A stretch of DNA of 64,000 nucleotides, taken from positions 4,650,001 to 4,714,000 of the forward strand of contig NZ_CP030050.1 of assembly GCF_015291705.1 (NCBI RefSeq), given 5' to 3'. This document shows, piece by piece, positions 15,721 through 24,426 of the stretch (position 1 is its first letter; the number at the start of each line of letters is the position of its first letter). The notes beneath the pieces were generated by a model. It worked only from the letters and a program-made list of their open reading frames with translations, made no database searches and was not told where the DNA came from. A program made the translations under genes and the position numbers. Origin of the DNA: Bradyrhizobium arachidis. GTDB lineage: Bacteria; Pseudomonadota; Alphaproteobacteria; Rhizobiales; Xanthobacteraceae.

Positions 15721-16992
15721 ATGAGTGAAAGGCCGCCCATTTCGCCCCGGAGCCCGCGGGCTGCGCTCGAGCCCGAGCAGGTCCCGCCGCCGCCGAAGCG
15801 ATCGGACCGCGCGCGCAATCCCTTCGTGGTCGTCGGCAACGCCATCATCACCCTGCTGCTGATCGCCATGCTCGGCGCCGGCGGCGTCTATTATTACGGC
15901 CGGCAGGTGCTCGAGGCGGCGGGGCCGCTGAAGGAAGACAAGATCGTCAACATCCCGCAGCGCGCGGGCAAACGCGACATCGCCGAGACGCTGAACCGGG
16001 AAGGCGTGACCGACGTCAACCCATGGGTGTTCATTGCGAGCGTTGCCGCGCTGAAGGCGAGCTCGGACCTCAAGCCGGGTGAGTATTCGTTCCAGAAGAA
16101 TGCGTCCTTGCGTGACGTCATCGCCACCATCGTCGAGGGCAAGGTGGTGCAGCACGCCGTGACGATACCGGAGGGCCTGACCTCCGAGCAGATCGTGGCG
16201 CGGCTGTCCGACAACGACATTTTCACGGGCAGCGTGCGCGAGCTGCCGCGCGAGGGCACGCTTCTACCGGAGACCTACAAGTTCCCGCGCGGCACCACGC
16301 GCGAGCAGGTGATCCAGCGCATGCAGCAGGCGCACAAGCGCGTGCTGGCCGAGATCTGGGAGCGCCGCAGCCAGGACATTCCGGTCAAGTCGCCGGAGCA
16401 GCTGGTGACGCTGGCCTCGATCGTGGAGAAGGAGACCGGCAAGCCGGACGAGCGCAGCCGTGTTGCTGCCGTGTTCGTCAATCGGCTGAAGCAGCGGATC
16501 AAGCTGCAGTCCGATCCGACCATCATCTACGGTCTCGTCGGCGGCAAAGGCACGCTCGGCCGTCCGATCAAGCGCAGCGAGATCACGCAGCCTTCGCCCT
16601 ACAACACCTATGTGATCGAGGGCCTGCCGCCCGGCCCGATCTCCAATCCCGGCCGCGCCTCGCTGGAAGCCGCCGCCAATCCGGCCCGCACCCGCGACCT
16701 CTATTTCGTCGCCGACGGCACCGGCGGGCATGCCTTCACCGAGACCTACGACGCGCACCAGAAGAACGTTGCCAAGCTGCGCGCGATGGAGAAGCAGATC
16801 CAGAACGACACGGTCGAGCCGGCCGAGGATGCGCCGCCGCCGGCCGCCGCCGCGCCCGCCGCGGCCGATACGCCCACCGCGACCACGCCGGCGCGGCCCA
16901 ACCAGCAGAAGAAGCCGCCGGCCCGCCCGGCGAATCCCGCTCCGGCCCGGCAGGGCGCGGTGCAGCCCTCGCCGCCGGTGGTCCAGCGCTAG
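15721..16992 (+). CDS. mltG: Endolytic murein transglycosylase MltG
   Basis: 423 residues. A short cytoplasmic N-terminus and one transmembrane helix (about 38-60) precede the periplasmic YceG-like domain, with the family segment LVTLASIVEKETGKPDERSRVAAVF (catalytic Glu in VEKETG) and SDPTIIYG. The last ~60 residues are Pro/Ala-rich and probably disordered. MltG cleaves nascent glycan strands and helps set their length. In many proteobacteria it follows fabF or pabC, as here. Confidence 0.94.
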   Translation: MSERPPISPRSPRAALEPEQVPPPPKRSDRARNPFVVVGNAIITLLLIAMLGAGGVYYYGRQVLEAAGPLKEDKIVNIPQRAGKRDIAETLNREGVTDVNPWVFIASVAALKASSDLKPGEYSFQKNASLRDVIATIVEGKVVQHAVTIPEGLTSEQIVARLSDNDIFTGSVRELPREGTLLPETYKFPRGTTREQVIQRMQQAHKRVLAEIWERRSQDIPVKSPEQLVTLASIVEKETGKPDERSRVAAVFVNRLKQRIKLQSDPTIIYGLVGGKGTLGRPIKRSEITQPSPYNTYVIEGLPPGPISNPGRASLEAAANPARTRDLYFVADGTGGHAFTETYDAHQKNVAKLRAMEKQIQNDTVEPAEDAPPPAAAAPAAADTPTATTPARPNQQKKPPARPANPAPARQGAVQPSPPVVQR

Positions 16993-17106
16993 GCTGGCTG
17001 CAGGTCTGCTACGGGACTTTGCGGATTCCACTTTCCTGCAAAATAGTCTTAAGATTCGCGTGGCTTGATGCCTCGCGAATCCTGCGTTTCCGGAGAAATT
17101 GACCTG

Positions 17107-17994
17107 ATGGCGCTGTCGTCCATGACCGGCTTTGCCCGAAGCCACGGCGCAAGCGGGCCGTATACGTTCGAATGGGAATTGAAGTCGGTCAACGCCAAGG
17201 GCTTTGACTTGCGGGTGCGGCTGCCGCAGGGGTTCGACGAGCTCGAGGCCCATGCCAAGAAACGCGCCGGCGAGCTGCTCTCGCGCGGCACCGTCTACGC
17301 CAATCTCAACGTCAAGCGCGCCAACGCTGCGGCCTCCGTACGCGTCAACGAGGACGTGCTCAATGCCGTGCTCAAGGCCGCCGCGCTGATCTCCGGCAAG
17401 GTTGACGCCGTGGCGCCAAGCATCGACGGCCTGCTCGCCATCAAGGGCGTCGTCGAGGTCGCCGAGCCCGAGGGCGACGAGGAGGAGGACAAGGCCGCGC
17501 GTGCTGCCGCGGCCGAGGCCTTCGACAAGGCGCTCTCCGAGCTCGTTGCGATGCGCAAGCGAGAGGGCACCTCGCTCGGGCAGATCCTGACCCAGCGCGT
17601 CGACGAGATCGAGCAGCTGTCGAAGCAGGCCGAGGCCGCGCCGGGCCGCAAGCCCGAGGCGATCAAGGCGAGGCTCGCCGAGCAGATCGCGACGCTGCTC
17701 GACACCTCCGACCGTTTCGATTCCGACCGCCTGATGCAGGAGGCGATCCTGATCGCCACCAAGGCCGATATCCGCGAGGAGCTCGACCGCATCGCCTCGC
17801 ACATCGCGCAGGCGCGCGAGCTGATCGGCAAGGGCGGCCCGATCGGCCGCAAGCTCGACTTCCTGGCGCAGGAGTTTCACCGCGAGGTCAACACCTGCTG
17901 CTCGAAGTCGAACGACATCGAGCTGACCAATACGGGGCTCGCCATGAAGAACGTGGTCGAGCAGTTCCGCGAACAGGTCCAGAATCTGGAGTGA
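17107..17994 (+). CDS. yicC: YicC/YloC-family endoribonuclease
   Basis: 295 residues. The N-terminus MALSSMTGFARSHG is the family hallmark and fixes the start at ATG 17107 rather than 17065. The C-terminal DUF1732 domain ends with EFHREVNTCCSKSND and NVVEQFREQVQN, both typical. YicC homologues have been described as endoribonucleases acting on RNA including small RNAs. It ends three bases before gmk, so the two are coupled. Confidence 0.92.
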   Translation: MALSSMTGFARSHGASGPYTFEWELKSVNAKGFDLRVRLPQGFDELEAHAKKRAGELLSRGTVYANLNVKRANAAASVRVNEDVLNAVLKAAALISGKVDAVAPSIDGLLAIKGVVEVAEPEGDEEEDKAARAAAAEAFDKALSELVAMRKREGTSLGQILTQRVDEIEQLSKQAEAAPGRKPEAIKARLAEQIATLLDTSDRFDSDRLMQEAILIATKADIREELDRIASHIAQARELIGKGGPIGRKLDFLAQEFHREVNTCCSKSNDIELTNTGLAMKNVVEQFREQVQNLE

Positions 17995-17997
17995 TCG

Positions 17998-18657
17998 ATG
18001 ACAGCAGGCGGTCACGGAACTGACGGGGTCGAACGGCGCGGATTGATGTTCGTGCTGTCCTCACCGTCGGGCGCGGGCAAGACGACGCTGTCGCGTCTGT
18101 TGATCGACCGGATGCCGGGCCTGCGCATGTCGGTCTCGGCGACGACGCGGTCGAAGCGGCCCGGCGAGGTCGACGGGCGCGACTATCTGTTCGTCGACAA
18201 GCCCAGGTTCGAGGCGATGGTGAAGGGCAACGAGCTGCTGGAATGGGCGACCGTGTTCGACAACAGCTATGGCACGCCGCGCGCACCAGTCGAAGCCGCG
18301 CTGTCATCGGGACAGGACGTGCTGTTCGACATCGACTGGCAGGGCACGCAGCAGCTGCGCGAGAAGGCGCGGGCGGATGTCGTCAGCGTCTTCATCCTGC
18401 CGCCGTCGGCGGCAGATCTCGAGAAGCGCCTGCACTCGCGCGCGCAGGATTCCGACGAGGTGATCCGCAAGCGCATGAGCCGCGCCAGCCACGAGATGAG
18501 CCACTGGGCCGAGTACGACTACATCGTCATCAACCACGATGTCGATGAGGCCTTCGCCGAGGTGCAGTCGATCCTGAAGGCCGAGCGCCTCAAGCGCGAG
18601 CGGCGGATTGGCCTCGTGGGATTTGTGCGAAGTCTGCAAGGTCAGCTTCAAGGCTAG
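17998..18657 (+). CDS. gmk: Guanylate kinase
   Basis: 219 residues. It phosphorylates GMP to GDP with ATP. The P-loop SSPSGAGKTT is at 21-30; the GMP-binding region includes SVSATTRSKRPGEVDGRDY. ATG 17998 is the start; the first ~15 residues are an unconserved extension. The last 68 bases overlap, on the opposite strand, the 3' end of the next gene. Confidence 0.96.
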   Translation: MTAGGHGTDGVERRGLMFVLSSPSGAGKTTLSRLLIDRMPGLRMSVSATTRSKRPGEVDGRDYLFVDKPRFEAMVKGNELLEWATVFDNSYGTPRAPVEAALSSGQDVLFDIDWQGTQQLREKARADVVSVFILPPSAADLEKRLHSRAQDSDEVIRKRMSRASHEMSHWAEYDYIVINHDVDEAFAEVQSILKAERLKRERRIGLVGFVRSLQGQLQG

Positions 18658-19810
18658 GCTGCCTCAGCCGCGGTCCTTCCTGCGCCAGCCGTTCCAGCAT
18701 CGCCGTGATCACGTCGATGTCGACCGCATCCTCTTTGTGCGCATCCTCTTTGCCTTCATCCGAGTCGCGATCGGCCGGAGCTTCTTCGGAAGCCTCGTTG
18801 GCCGCGAACTGCGGCGCTGACGTCTCGATCTTGAATTCGCCGTTGAATATGTCGGCCTCGTCGAGATCTGCGATCACTTTGCGAGCGGGAGCGGAGTGCG
18901 CTGCGATCCTGCCGATCGCACTGCTGAATTCGACGAGCTGCGCGGCTTTTGGTGGCGCAGCTTTCAGCTGCGCGGCTTGGGGCTGTATGATCTGGGGACG
19001 CACGGCATCGAAATCCACCGGGCCGGCCTTCTGCGCGCGCGAGGCGTCATCGAGCCAGGGGGCGCGGCCCGGATTTTCGTCCTGCGGCTCCCAATCGTCC
19101 CAATGCGCGCGGCGGTCGGCCTGGCGGGTGCGCCTGCCAGCGACGCGGTAGATGATGCTGGCGAGGACGCCGGCCAACGCCAGCGCGCCGCCGATCACGA
19201 GCAGCACCATCTGGAGCGAGCCGGCCGGATTGTAGGTGCTACTGTCTGCGGCCGCGAGCGCCGGGGATTTTGAAGCCTTTGTGCCCGGCGTTGCGACAGG
19301 CGCGGGCGCCGGCTCCGGCGCGGGTGATGTGGCCGCGGAGGCATCGGGCCAGGGCGAGGCGACGGCGGGCTGCTGCGCGCTGCTGTCAGCGGAGGGGTTC
19401 GCAGCCTGTTGCGTCGGCGCCGGCGTCGTCGGGACGGCCTGTGCGGGCGCAGCCGGTGCGGCGGCGGTCTGCTGCGGCTTCACATATTCGGCGCGTGCGT
19501 CCTGCACCGCGCGCTGGGGCGGCGCGGCTGCATCCGCCGCGGGTGTGTCGGCCGCAGTCTGCACCGGCTTTGCGCTGTCCTTGCCGCCTTCGGCACGGAG
19601 ATACCAGCATTGCCGCTTGGTCGAGCGCTCGACGCGGTAGTACCAGTGCTGGCCCTGCGGCGCGATGCCCTTCGGCGAGGCGAGACAGTCGGCGGCGGCG
19701 TTGGCCGCGCTCGATGCAGCCGGCGCGTTCTGCGAGACGGCAGCTATGGGCGCGCCGGCAACGATGCTGCCGATCAGCGCGGAAATGAACTTTGCGGTGC
19801 GGTTGCCCAT
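18590..19810 (-). CDS. Exported or membrane-anchored hypothetical protein, Ala/Pro-rich
   Basis: 406 residues from ATG 19810, which has GGGAGACCAGG upstream; longer in-frame starts exist but the chosen one gives a clean signal peptide (about 1-27, ending IAAVSQ). A conserved-looking N-terminal part contains the aromatic, Cys-bearing segments QHWYYRVERSTKRQCWYLRA. A Pro/Ala/Gln-rich linker leads to a transmembrane helix (about 205-230, LQMVLLVIGGALALAGVLASII), then a charged cytoplasmic-looking region. I do not recognise the family. Its 3' end overlaps the convergent gmk by 68 bases. Confidence 0.72.
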   Translation of the reverse strand: MGNRTAKFISALIGSIVAGAPIAAVSQNAPAASSAANAAADCLASPKGIAPQGQHWYYRVERSTKRQCWYLRAEGGKDSAKPVQTAADTPAADAAAPPQRAVQDARAEYVKPQQTAAAPAAPAQAVPTTPAPTQQAANPSADSSAQQPAVASPWPDASAATSPAPEPAPAPVATPGTKASKSPALAAADSSTYNPAGSLQMVLLVIGGALALAGVLASIIYRVAGRRTRQADRRAHWDDWEPQDENPGRAPWLDDASRAQKAGPVDFDAVRPQIIQPQAAQLKAAPPKAAQLVEFSSAIGRIAAHSAPARKVIADLDEADIFNGEFKIETSAPQFAANEASEEAPADRDSDEGKEDAHKEDAVDIDVITAMLERLAQEGPRLRQPSLEADLADFAQIPRGQSAARA

Positions 19811-19963
19811 CCTGGTCTCCCGTTTACGCATGACGCAACTCTCAACTGCCGCTTTGTCATCAAAGACTTGGGTGGCAATGAGCCGCAAATCCGGAGAGGA
19901 TGTGGCTTGAATCGGGCCCGCGCGATGGTCGTTCCACCGCGAATTAAGGCATCTTCCTTAACG

Positions 19964-20128
19964 TTATTGCTTCGTCGAACGCCAGGTTCCACCGCAGCCG
20001 TCGGAACAGCGCCAGGTGCCGGAACCGCTTCGTCCCGCGAGGCGGCCGGCGCCGGTAAAGGTCACGCCGTTGCCCGTGCAGGAGGTCCGCCACGTGCCGC
20101 AATGCGACGCGTGGGGAGCCTTGAAGCA
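19964..20128 (-). pseudogene. 5'-truncated remnant of a Cys/Gly/Trp-rich small protein
   Basis: In this frame the minus strand reads 54 codons from a Cys codon to TAA 19964, with repeated GTWR motifs and five Cys residues ending CGGTWRSTKQ, a non-random composition suggesting a former secreted protein. No ATG, GTG or TTG precedes it in frame; a TAG stop occurs five codons upstream, at the edge of a sequence that resembles a dispersed intergenic repeat (about 20143-20215). A real gene starting at a nonstandard codon is less likely. Confidence 0.4.
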
Positions 20129-20259
20129 TGAACGGCCGAGCGCCTAGCCGGGCCGTCGCCCTTCGAGGCCTCCACTACCCTCCGGCACCTCAGGGTGACC
20201 GCGAGATAGAGCGGCGATCAATCCAGATTGCGAACGCGCCTTCTCCTTCCCGCGGCAGG

Positions 20260-20667
20260 TCAGTAGCGATAGCCGTACTGACCCGGGCAAACCCAATTGC
20301 CGTAGGTATCGTAGGTGCAGCCGCTATTGTTGTTGTAGTAGCCGTAAGCTCCTGCCGCGGCGGCTCCTACCGCAGCCGCTCCCAGACCATAGGCTGCGCC
20401 TCTGTAGGCGCCGCGATAGGCGGCATTGCGGTAGACACCCCTGGCGACCGGCCGTCCAGGTATCGGGCGGTATCCATAGCCGCGACCCGCCACGCGATAT
20501 CCGCCGACACGTCCGGCATGAACAGCACCGCCCCGGACGTGGGCGCCGCGCATGCCTCCGCCTCCATGATACCCCCCGCCGCCACGGCGGGCATACGCCT
20601 CATCTGGAATCAGGCTCGCGGTGATCAGGACGAGAGCTGCCAGCGCAGCGAGAATGTATCGAAGCAT
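20260..20667 (-). CDS. Secreted Gly/Tyr/Ala-rich hypothetical protein
   Basis: 135 residues. A signal peptide (about 1-27, ending DEAYA) is followed by Gly-, Arg-, Tyr- and Ala-rich low-complexity sequence and a short C-terminal region with two Cys (SGCTYDTYGNWVCPGQ) that may form a disulfide. ATG 20667 follows a good GGAGG. No enzymatic motif is visible. A FixK/FNR-type box lies about 100 bases upstream, so expression in low oxygen is possible. Confidence 0.68.
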   Translation of the reverse strand: MLRYILAALAALVLITASLIPDEAYARRGGGGYHGGGGMRGAHVRGGAVHAGRVGGYRVAGRGYGYRPIPGRPVARGVYRNAAYRGAYRGAAYGLGAAAVGAAAAGAYGYYNNNSGCTYDTYGNWVCPGQYGYRY

Positions 20668-20768
20668 GGCGTTCCTCCGTGAGTTGGGGTGCCGTGCAAC
20701 ACCGACGCGATACTGCGCCGTGAGGATCGGCGCCCTCCGAGAACCTCAGCTTCGCACCGGTGTCTGAT

Positions 20769-20782
20769 TTGACTTAAATCAA
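20769..20782. promoter_or_regulatory. FixK/FNR-type box, TTGA-N6-TCAA
   Basis: TTGACTTAAATCAA matches the FNR/FixK consensus TTGAT-N4-ATCAA at 9 of 10 defined positions. It lies in the divergent gap between the minus-strand secreted protein (start 20667) and the plus-strand small secreted protein (start 20897). From the box centre, start sites near 20734 (minus) or 20817 (plus) would fit the usual -41.5 activation geometry. Oxygen-responsive control is inference. Confidence 0.6.
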
Positions 20783-20896
20783 GCATCCTCGCGGTGTGGG
20801 CTGCGCACGCATTGCTTTGGCAGCTCGCGCGCGACAGACGAATACTGGGAACAACTCCCACGCGGCCACGTCATCCATGAGACGAGGGAGATGCCC

Positions 20897-21121
20897 ATGA
20901 AAACGCTCGTTGCGGCGATCGTATTTGCAGCCATGTCCGGGCCAGTCATCGCCCAGAACACGGGGCCGGCCCCGCAAACCGGCATGGACAGGCCGGAAAA
21001 TACGAACGGTGCCACTGAGAGAGGGGCGATGGACACCACAGGCATGAACACCAATCGGGTCAACCCACCCGAGACGAAAGATGCGTCCAGAGAACGCAGG
21101 ACGGGCGACAAGAAGAAGTAG
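20897..21121 (+). CDS. Small secreted hydrophilic protein
   Basis: 74 residues from ATG 20897. The GAGGGAG site abuts an ATG at 20891, too close to use, so the second ATG is preferred. A signal peptide (about 1-19, ending PVIAQ) precedes a polar Asn/Thr/Arg/Lys-rich mature region ending in three lysines. No family is recognised. It is divergent from the Gly/Tyr-rich protein across a FixK-type box. Confidence 0.58.
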   Translation: MKTLVAAIVFAAMSGPVIAQNTGPAPQTGMDRPENTNGATERGAMDTTGMNTNRVNPPETKDASRERRTGDKKK

Positions 21122-21193
21122 GCGTTCGCAACGGCTCTCCCCATCCTGCGGTTTCCCCGTTGGAACGCCGGTCCGCCGCGCGCGTTGCCGCGC

Positions 21194-21514
21194 ATGTCAT
21201 CTGCCGACCCAAAAGGCTGGCTCACCGAGATCGGCGTCGCGACGTCGCGGCCAGCGGCGTTCATCGTCTTCGTGGTCTATGGCGTTGCCTGGATCACGCT
21301 GGGTAACGGGCTCGAATGGCACTCCTTCGCGACGCTGGCGACCTGGGGCATGACGCTGGTGATCCAGCGCGCCGAGCACCGCGACACCCAGGCGATCCAC
21401 GCCAAGCTCGACGAGCTGCTCAAGGCCGGCGGGCGCGCCGATGCGATGACGGTCGATGACGAGGACGCGGAGGACGTCGAAAAGCAGCGCAAGGAGATTC
21501 GACGAAGCGGGTAG
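21194..21514 (+). CDS. Low-affinity iron permease family protein, short form
   Basis: 106 residues from ATG 21194 (a TTG at 21185 is also in frame). Two hydrophobic segments (about 18-36 and 40-56) are followed by the family pattern QRAEHRDTQAIHAKLDELL and an acidic tail. Homologues in fungi transport Fe2+; bacterial short forms are uncharacterised, so the transport role is inference. Confidence 0.78.
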   Translation: MSSADPKGWLTEIGVATSRPAAFIVFVVYGVAWITLGNGLEWHSFATLATWGMTLVIQRAEHRDTQAIHAKLDELLKAGGRADAMTVDDEDAEDVEKQRKEIRRSG

Positions 21515-21524
21515 GGCGGCGCGG

Positions 21525-22226
21525 TCAGGTCAGATAGTCCGGCCTGAAATCGGCGAGCGCTTGCAGCTCGTCGCGCTGGAGCAGCTCGATCTCGCTGCCC
21601 TCCCACGCGATCAGGCCGCGATGCCGCAGCTCCTGGATGGTGCGGTTGACGTGGACGATCGACAGTCCGCAGGCATCGGCAACGTGCCGCTGCGTCATCG
21701 GCATCTGGAAGCAGCCGTCGGTGACGAGGCCGACGATATCGAGCCTTGCGGCGAGCTCGCAAATGAGATGCGCAACCTTGGGGAGGGCCGCCTGGGCGCC
21801 GAGGCGCGCGATCCATTGCCGCGAGATTGCCGCATCGATCAGCGTCTCGCGCCAGAAGGCGCGGGTCAGATGCAGCGAGCCGTCGAGCAGCTGCTTGAGG
21901 TGGGCGTGCGCGACATAGCCGACGACCGACGGTCCGAGGCCGACGAGGTCGGCGTCCATGGGCGAGACCAGCAGCGTGTGCAGGCACGGCATGTCGCCGG
22001 GAACGTGGAACGCCAGGATCTGGCTGCGATCGCCGACGATGCGGGCCTGGTAGAGGAAGCCGCTGACGACGAAGACACAGCGCGAGGCGGCCTCGCCCTG
22101 GCGCAGAACGATCTCGCCATCCGCGACCTGGCGCAGCGTCGACGGCAGGCCGGCGATCTGCCGCCGTTCGTTTTCGGAGAGACCTTCAATCGCCTGGAGA
22201 CGCGCGATGAACTTCGGATGCGGCAT
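21525..22226 (-). CDS. Crp/Fnr-family transcriptional regulator
   Basis: 233 residues. An N-terminal cyclic-nucleotide-binding fold (about 15-130, GEIVLRQGEAASRCVFVVSGF) lacks the Arg-Ser phosphate-binding pair of cAMP receptors. The C-terminal winged helix has recognition helix context ADACGLSIVHVNRTIQELR. No N-terminal Cys cluster is present, so it is not an iron-sulfur FNR. It is one of three Crp/Fnr genes within 2.6 kb and is most like the one at 22642 in its VNRTxxELR helix. Confidence 0.9.
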   Translation of the reverse strand: MPHPKFIARLQAIEGLSENERRQIAGLPSTLRQVADGEIVLRQGEAASRCVFVVSGFLYQARIVGDRSQILAFHVPGDMPCLHTLLVSPMDADLVGLGPSVVGYVAHAHLKQLLDGSLHLTRAFWRETLIDAAISRQWIARLGAQAALPKVAHLICELAARLDIVGLVTDGCFQMPMTQRHVADACGLSIVHVNRTIQELRHRGLIAWEGSEIELLQRDELQALADFRPDYLT

Positions 22227-22241
22227 GAGTGGAGACGCGCC

Positions 22242-22481
22242 TCAGCCGTCCCGCGGCATGGGAGCTTCGCGCAAGCGCTGCGACAGCTTTGCGATGGTCC
22301 AGTCGGAGACGGGCAGGCTGCGGAACTCGCGGATGGCGCGAGCCAACTCCTGATCCGACATCGGCCGGACCGGCTCTGCCAGCGTGCCGTCTGCGAAGGC
22401 GTGGCTGATGCTGGCGAGGTGCGCGCTCGGACCCGCTGCGAACAGAGAGCGGATGCGCTCCACGATTGTCGTTGGGATCAT
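22242..22481 (-). CDS. Hypothetical protein, 79 aa
   Basis: 79 residues, with no signal peptide. It ends 15 bases before the downstream Crp/Fnr gene on the same strand, so the two may be co-transcribed. The sequence (SDQELARAIREFRSLPVSDWTIAKLSQRL) looks helical and amphipathic. The ribosome-binding site is weak. I do not recognise the family. Confidence 0.45.
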   Translation of the reverse strand: MIPTTIVERIRSLFAAGPSAHLASISHAFADGTLAEPVRPMSDQELARAIREFRSLPVSDWTIAKLSQRLREAPMPRDG

Positions 22482-22641
22482 GAGAAGGCCGGTTCGGTCC
22501 GCAATCGGGGTGACGGGGTGGTGCGATCCGGTGCCGTCCGCGACTCCGTTAGCAACCTGTGCTTCCGCTTCGCGTTCTAGTCCGCTGAACGCAGGCCAGA
22601 GGTATCATTTGATAGAGCTGGCGTGATTTTTGGCGGCCGCT

Positions 22642-23373
22642 ATGGAAAAAGCCCACGACGTGCTGATCCGGAACCTCGGCGAGCACACCAAGCTCGCCGC
22701 GGAGGATGTCGCCGAAATCCGCGCGCTCACCTTCACCCAGCGCGATTTCGCGCCAAACGAGGATTTCATCCGGCAGGGCGACGAGCCCGAGCATTCGGCG
22801 CTGGTCGTCTCCGGCATGGTGGCGCGCTACCATCTGCTCGGCAGCGGGCGACGCCAATATCTCGCGTTCCATCTTTCCGGCGACCTGCCTGACTCCCAGG
22901 GCCTGTTCATCGACCAGATGGACCATGCGCTCTGCGCGCTCGGGCCCGCCACGGTCGCCTTCATCCCGCATCGCGAATTGTTCATCGCTTTCCGGCGGCG
23001 GCCGACGTTCGGACAGGCGGTCTGGCGCGAGACGTTGCGCGATGCCGCGATCTTCCGCGAGGCCATCACCAACAACAGCGCCCGGCCGATGCAGGCGCGC
23101 ATGGCGCATCTGTGCTGCGAGCTGTTCTACCGCGCCCGCGTCGCGCAGCTCGTCCGCGGCAATCGCTGCCGCGTGCCGATCAGCCTCACCCAGCTCGGCG
23201 AGACGCTGGGCATGGCGATCGCAACAGTGAACCGGACGCTCGCCGAGCTCAGGCGGACGGGAACGATGGATCTGCGCGAGGGCGAGCTGATCGTGCTGAA
23301 ATGGCGCGAATTGCAGCGGCTCGGGGATTTCAATCCGGCCTATCTGCATCTCAAGCCGCAGTTGGTGCGGTGA
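22642..23373 (+). CDS. Crp/Fnr-family transcriptional regulator
   Basis: 243 residues from ATG 22642. The sensor domain contains DEPEHSALVVSGMVARYHLL; the winged helix has LTQLGETLGMAIATVNRTLAELR. As with the paralogue at 21525, the cAMP-binding residues are not conserved. It is divergent from the small gene at 22242-22481, so a shared control region at about 22482-22641 is likely. Confidence 0.9.
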   Translation: MEKAHDVLIRNLGEHTKLAAEDVAEIRALTFTQRDFAPNEDFIRQGDEPEHSALVVSGMVARYHLLGSGRRQYLAFHLSGDLPDSQGLFIDQMDHALCALGPATVAFIPHRELFIAFRRRPTFGQAVWRETLRDAAIFREAITNNSARPMQARMAHLCCELFYRARVAQLVRGNRCRVPISLTQLGETLGMAIATVNRTLAELRRTGTMDLREGELIVLKWRELQRLGDFNPAYLHLKPQLVR

Positions 23374-23391
23374 ACGCGTAGCGCCAGATGG

Positions 23392-24111
23392 CTAGCCTTC
23401 GGCCGCGGCCACGCCACCCAGCACTTCGTCGAAATGCTTCTTCACCCAGTCGTTGCAGGAGCAGGCCCGGGCTTCGAGCGCCAGGGCATCGAGGATCAGG
23501 ATGGCGCCGCGGCGGGTCGCGAGGATGCGCCTCGCCTTGAACATCTGGATCACGCGGCTGGCATAGCTGCGGGATACGCCGAGCATGCCGGCGAGCTGCT
23601 CGTGGGTGAGGGGGACCTCGGGGCCGCCGATATGCTCCTGCGCGGAGAGGATCCATTTGGCGGCGCGCTGCTCGATCGAATGCGCGGCGTTGCAAGCCGC
23701 GGTCTGGAGCAGCTGCGCGAACTGACAGTCCGCATGGCGCGAGAACAGCTCCTGGAGCGTCACTGACCTCTGCTGCGCCTGCTCGAGCGCACGCAGCGGC
23801 AGCCGCACCAAGCTGCCGGCGAGCTTCACGACGATGCGTGAATAGGCCAGCGAAGGGTTGCGGCCGGCAGGGATGCCGATCACGCTCCCGCGGCCGACCA
23901 GCAGGCTCTCGACCTCGCGGTCGTCCTCGACCGGCACCGCGAACGACACCAGCGTCGGGCCGCAGGGGAAATGAACCACCGCGACGTCGTCGCCGGCGTG
24001 ATGCAGGATATGGCCGGCCTCGAGTTCGACCGGTTGGAGGTGAGGCGCGAGCAGTTCGAAATCCTGAGGGCTGAGCTGCTGGAGAAGATCGTTCGGGGGC
24101 CGACCGGTCAC
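23392..24111 (-). CDS. Crp/Fnr-family transcriptional regulator (diverged subgroup)
   Basis: 239 residues. The N-terminal half resembles cNMP-fold sensors of the GHILHHAGDDVAVVHFPCGP type; the winged helix reads LTHEQLAGMLGVSRSYASRVIQMFK, with an SRSYASRVI recognition helix different from the two neighbours. The C-terminus has a Cys-rich patch (ACSCNDW). It is convergent with the Crp/Fnr gene at 22642, with an 18-base gap. Confidence 0.88.
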   Translation of the reverse strand: MTGRPPNDLLQQLSPQDFELLAPHLQPVELEAGHILHHAGDDVAVVHFPCGPTLVSFAVPVEDDREVESLLVGRGSVIGIPAGRNPSLAYSRIVVKLAGSLVRLPLRALEQAQQRSVTLQELFSRHADCQFAQLLQTAACNAAHSIEQRAAKWILSAQEHIGGPEVPLTHEQLAGMLGVSRSYASRVIQMFKARRILATRRGAILILDALALEARACSCNDWVKKHFDEVLGGVAAAEG

Positions 24112-24426
24112 ATGTGTTTCTCTGGCCGGGAATCGGCACCGGTCAGAACCCTACGTTTCATCGGCGGAACCGACGGTTCCAAAGTGCACACAAGGGCTTC
24201 GCGAACGTTGAAAAGTCGGCGGCGCAGGCTTGCGGAAATTCGTAAGCCGCCGGCCGCATGGCGGCACTCATGCGGTCGTCTTCGCGCGGTCTGTGCAGGA
24301 GTGAACATTGTGGCTTTGCGGATCGGCGTAATGTCGGCAGCCGCCGGGCGTCGGACCGCGTGCGCTCTGCCCGACGGACCGCCGGTCCATACGCCGCCGG
24401 GCCGGCGGGCCTGAGGACGATGATCG
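24112..24426. other. Gene-free gap
   Basis: No coding sequence is supported. The part near 24112 must hold the promoter of the Crp/Fnr gene reading left. A 7-bp inverted repeat CCGCCGG-G-CCGGCGG (24394-24408) lies just past the stop of the next minus-strand gene and may act in its termination. Confidence 0.4.

Noticed and set aside
16264..18015. 583-codon minus-strand frame across mltG and yicC
   Set aside because: Antisense to two recognised genes; Arg/Leu-rich composition typical of shadow frames.
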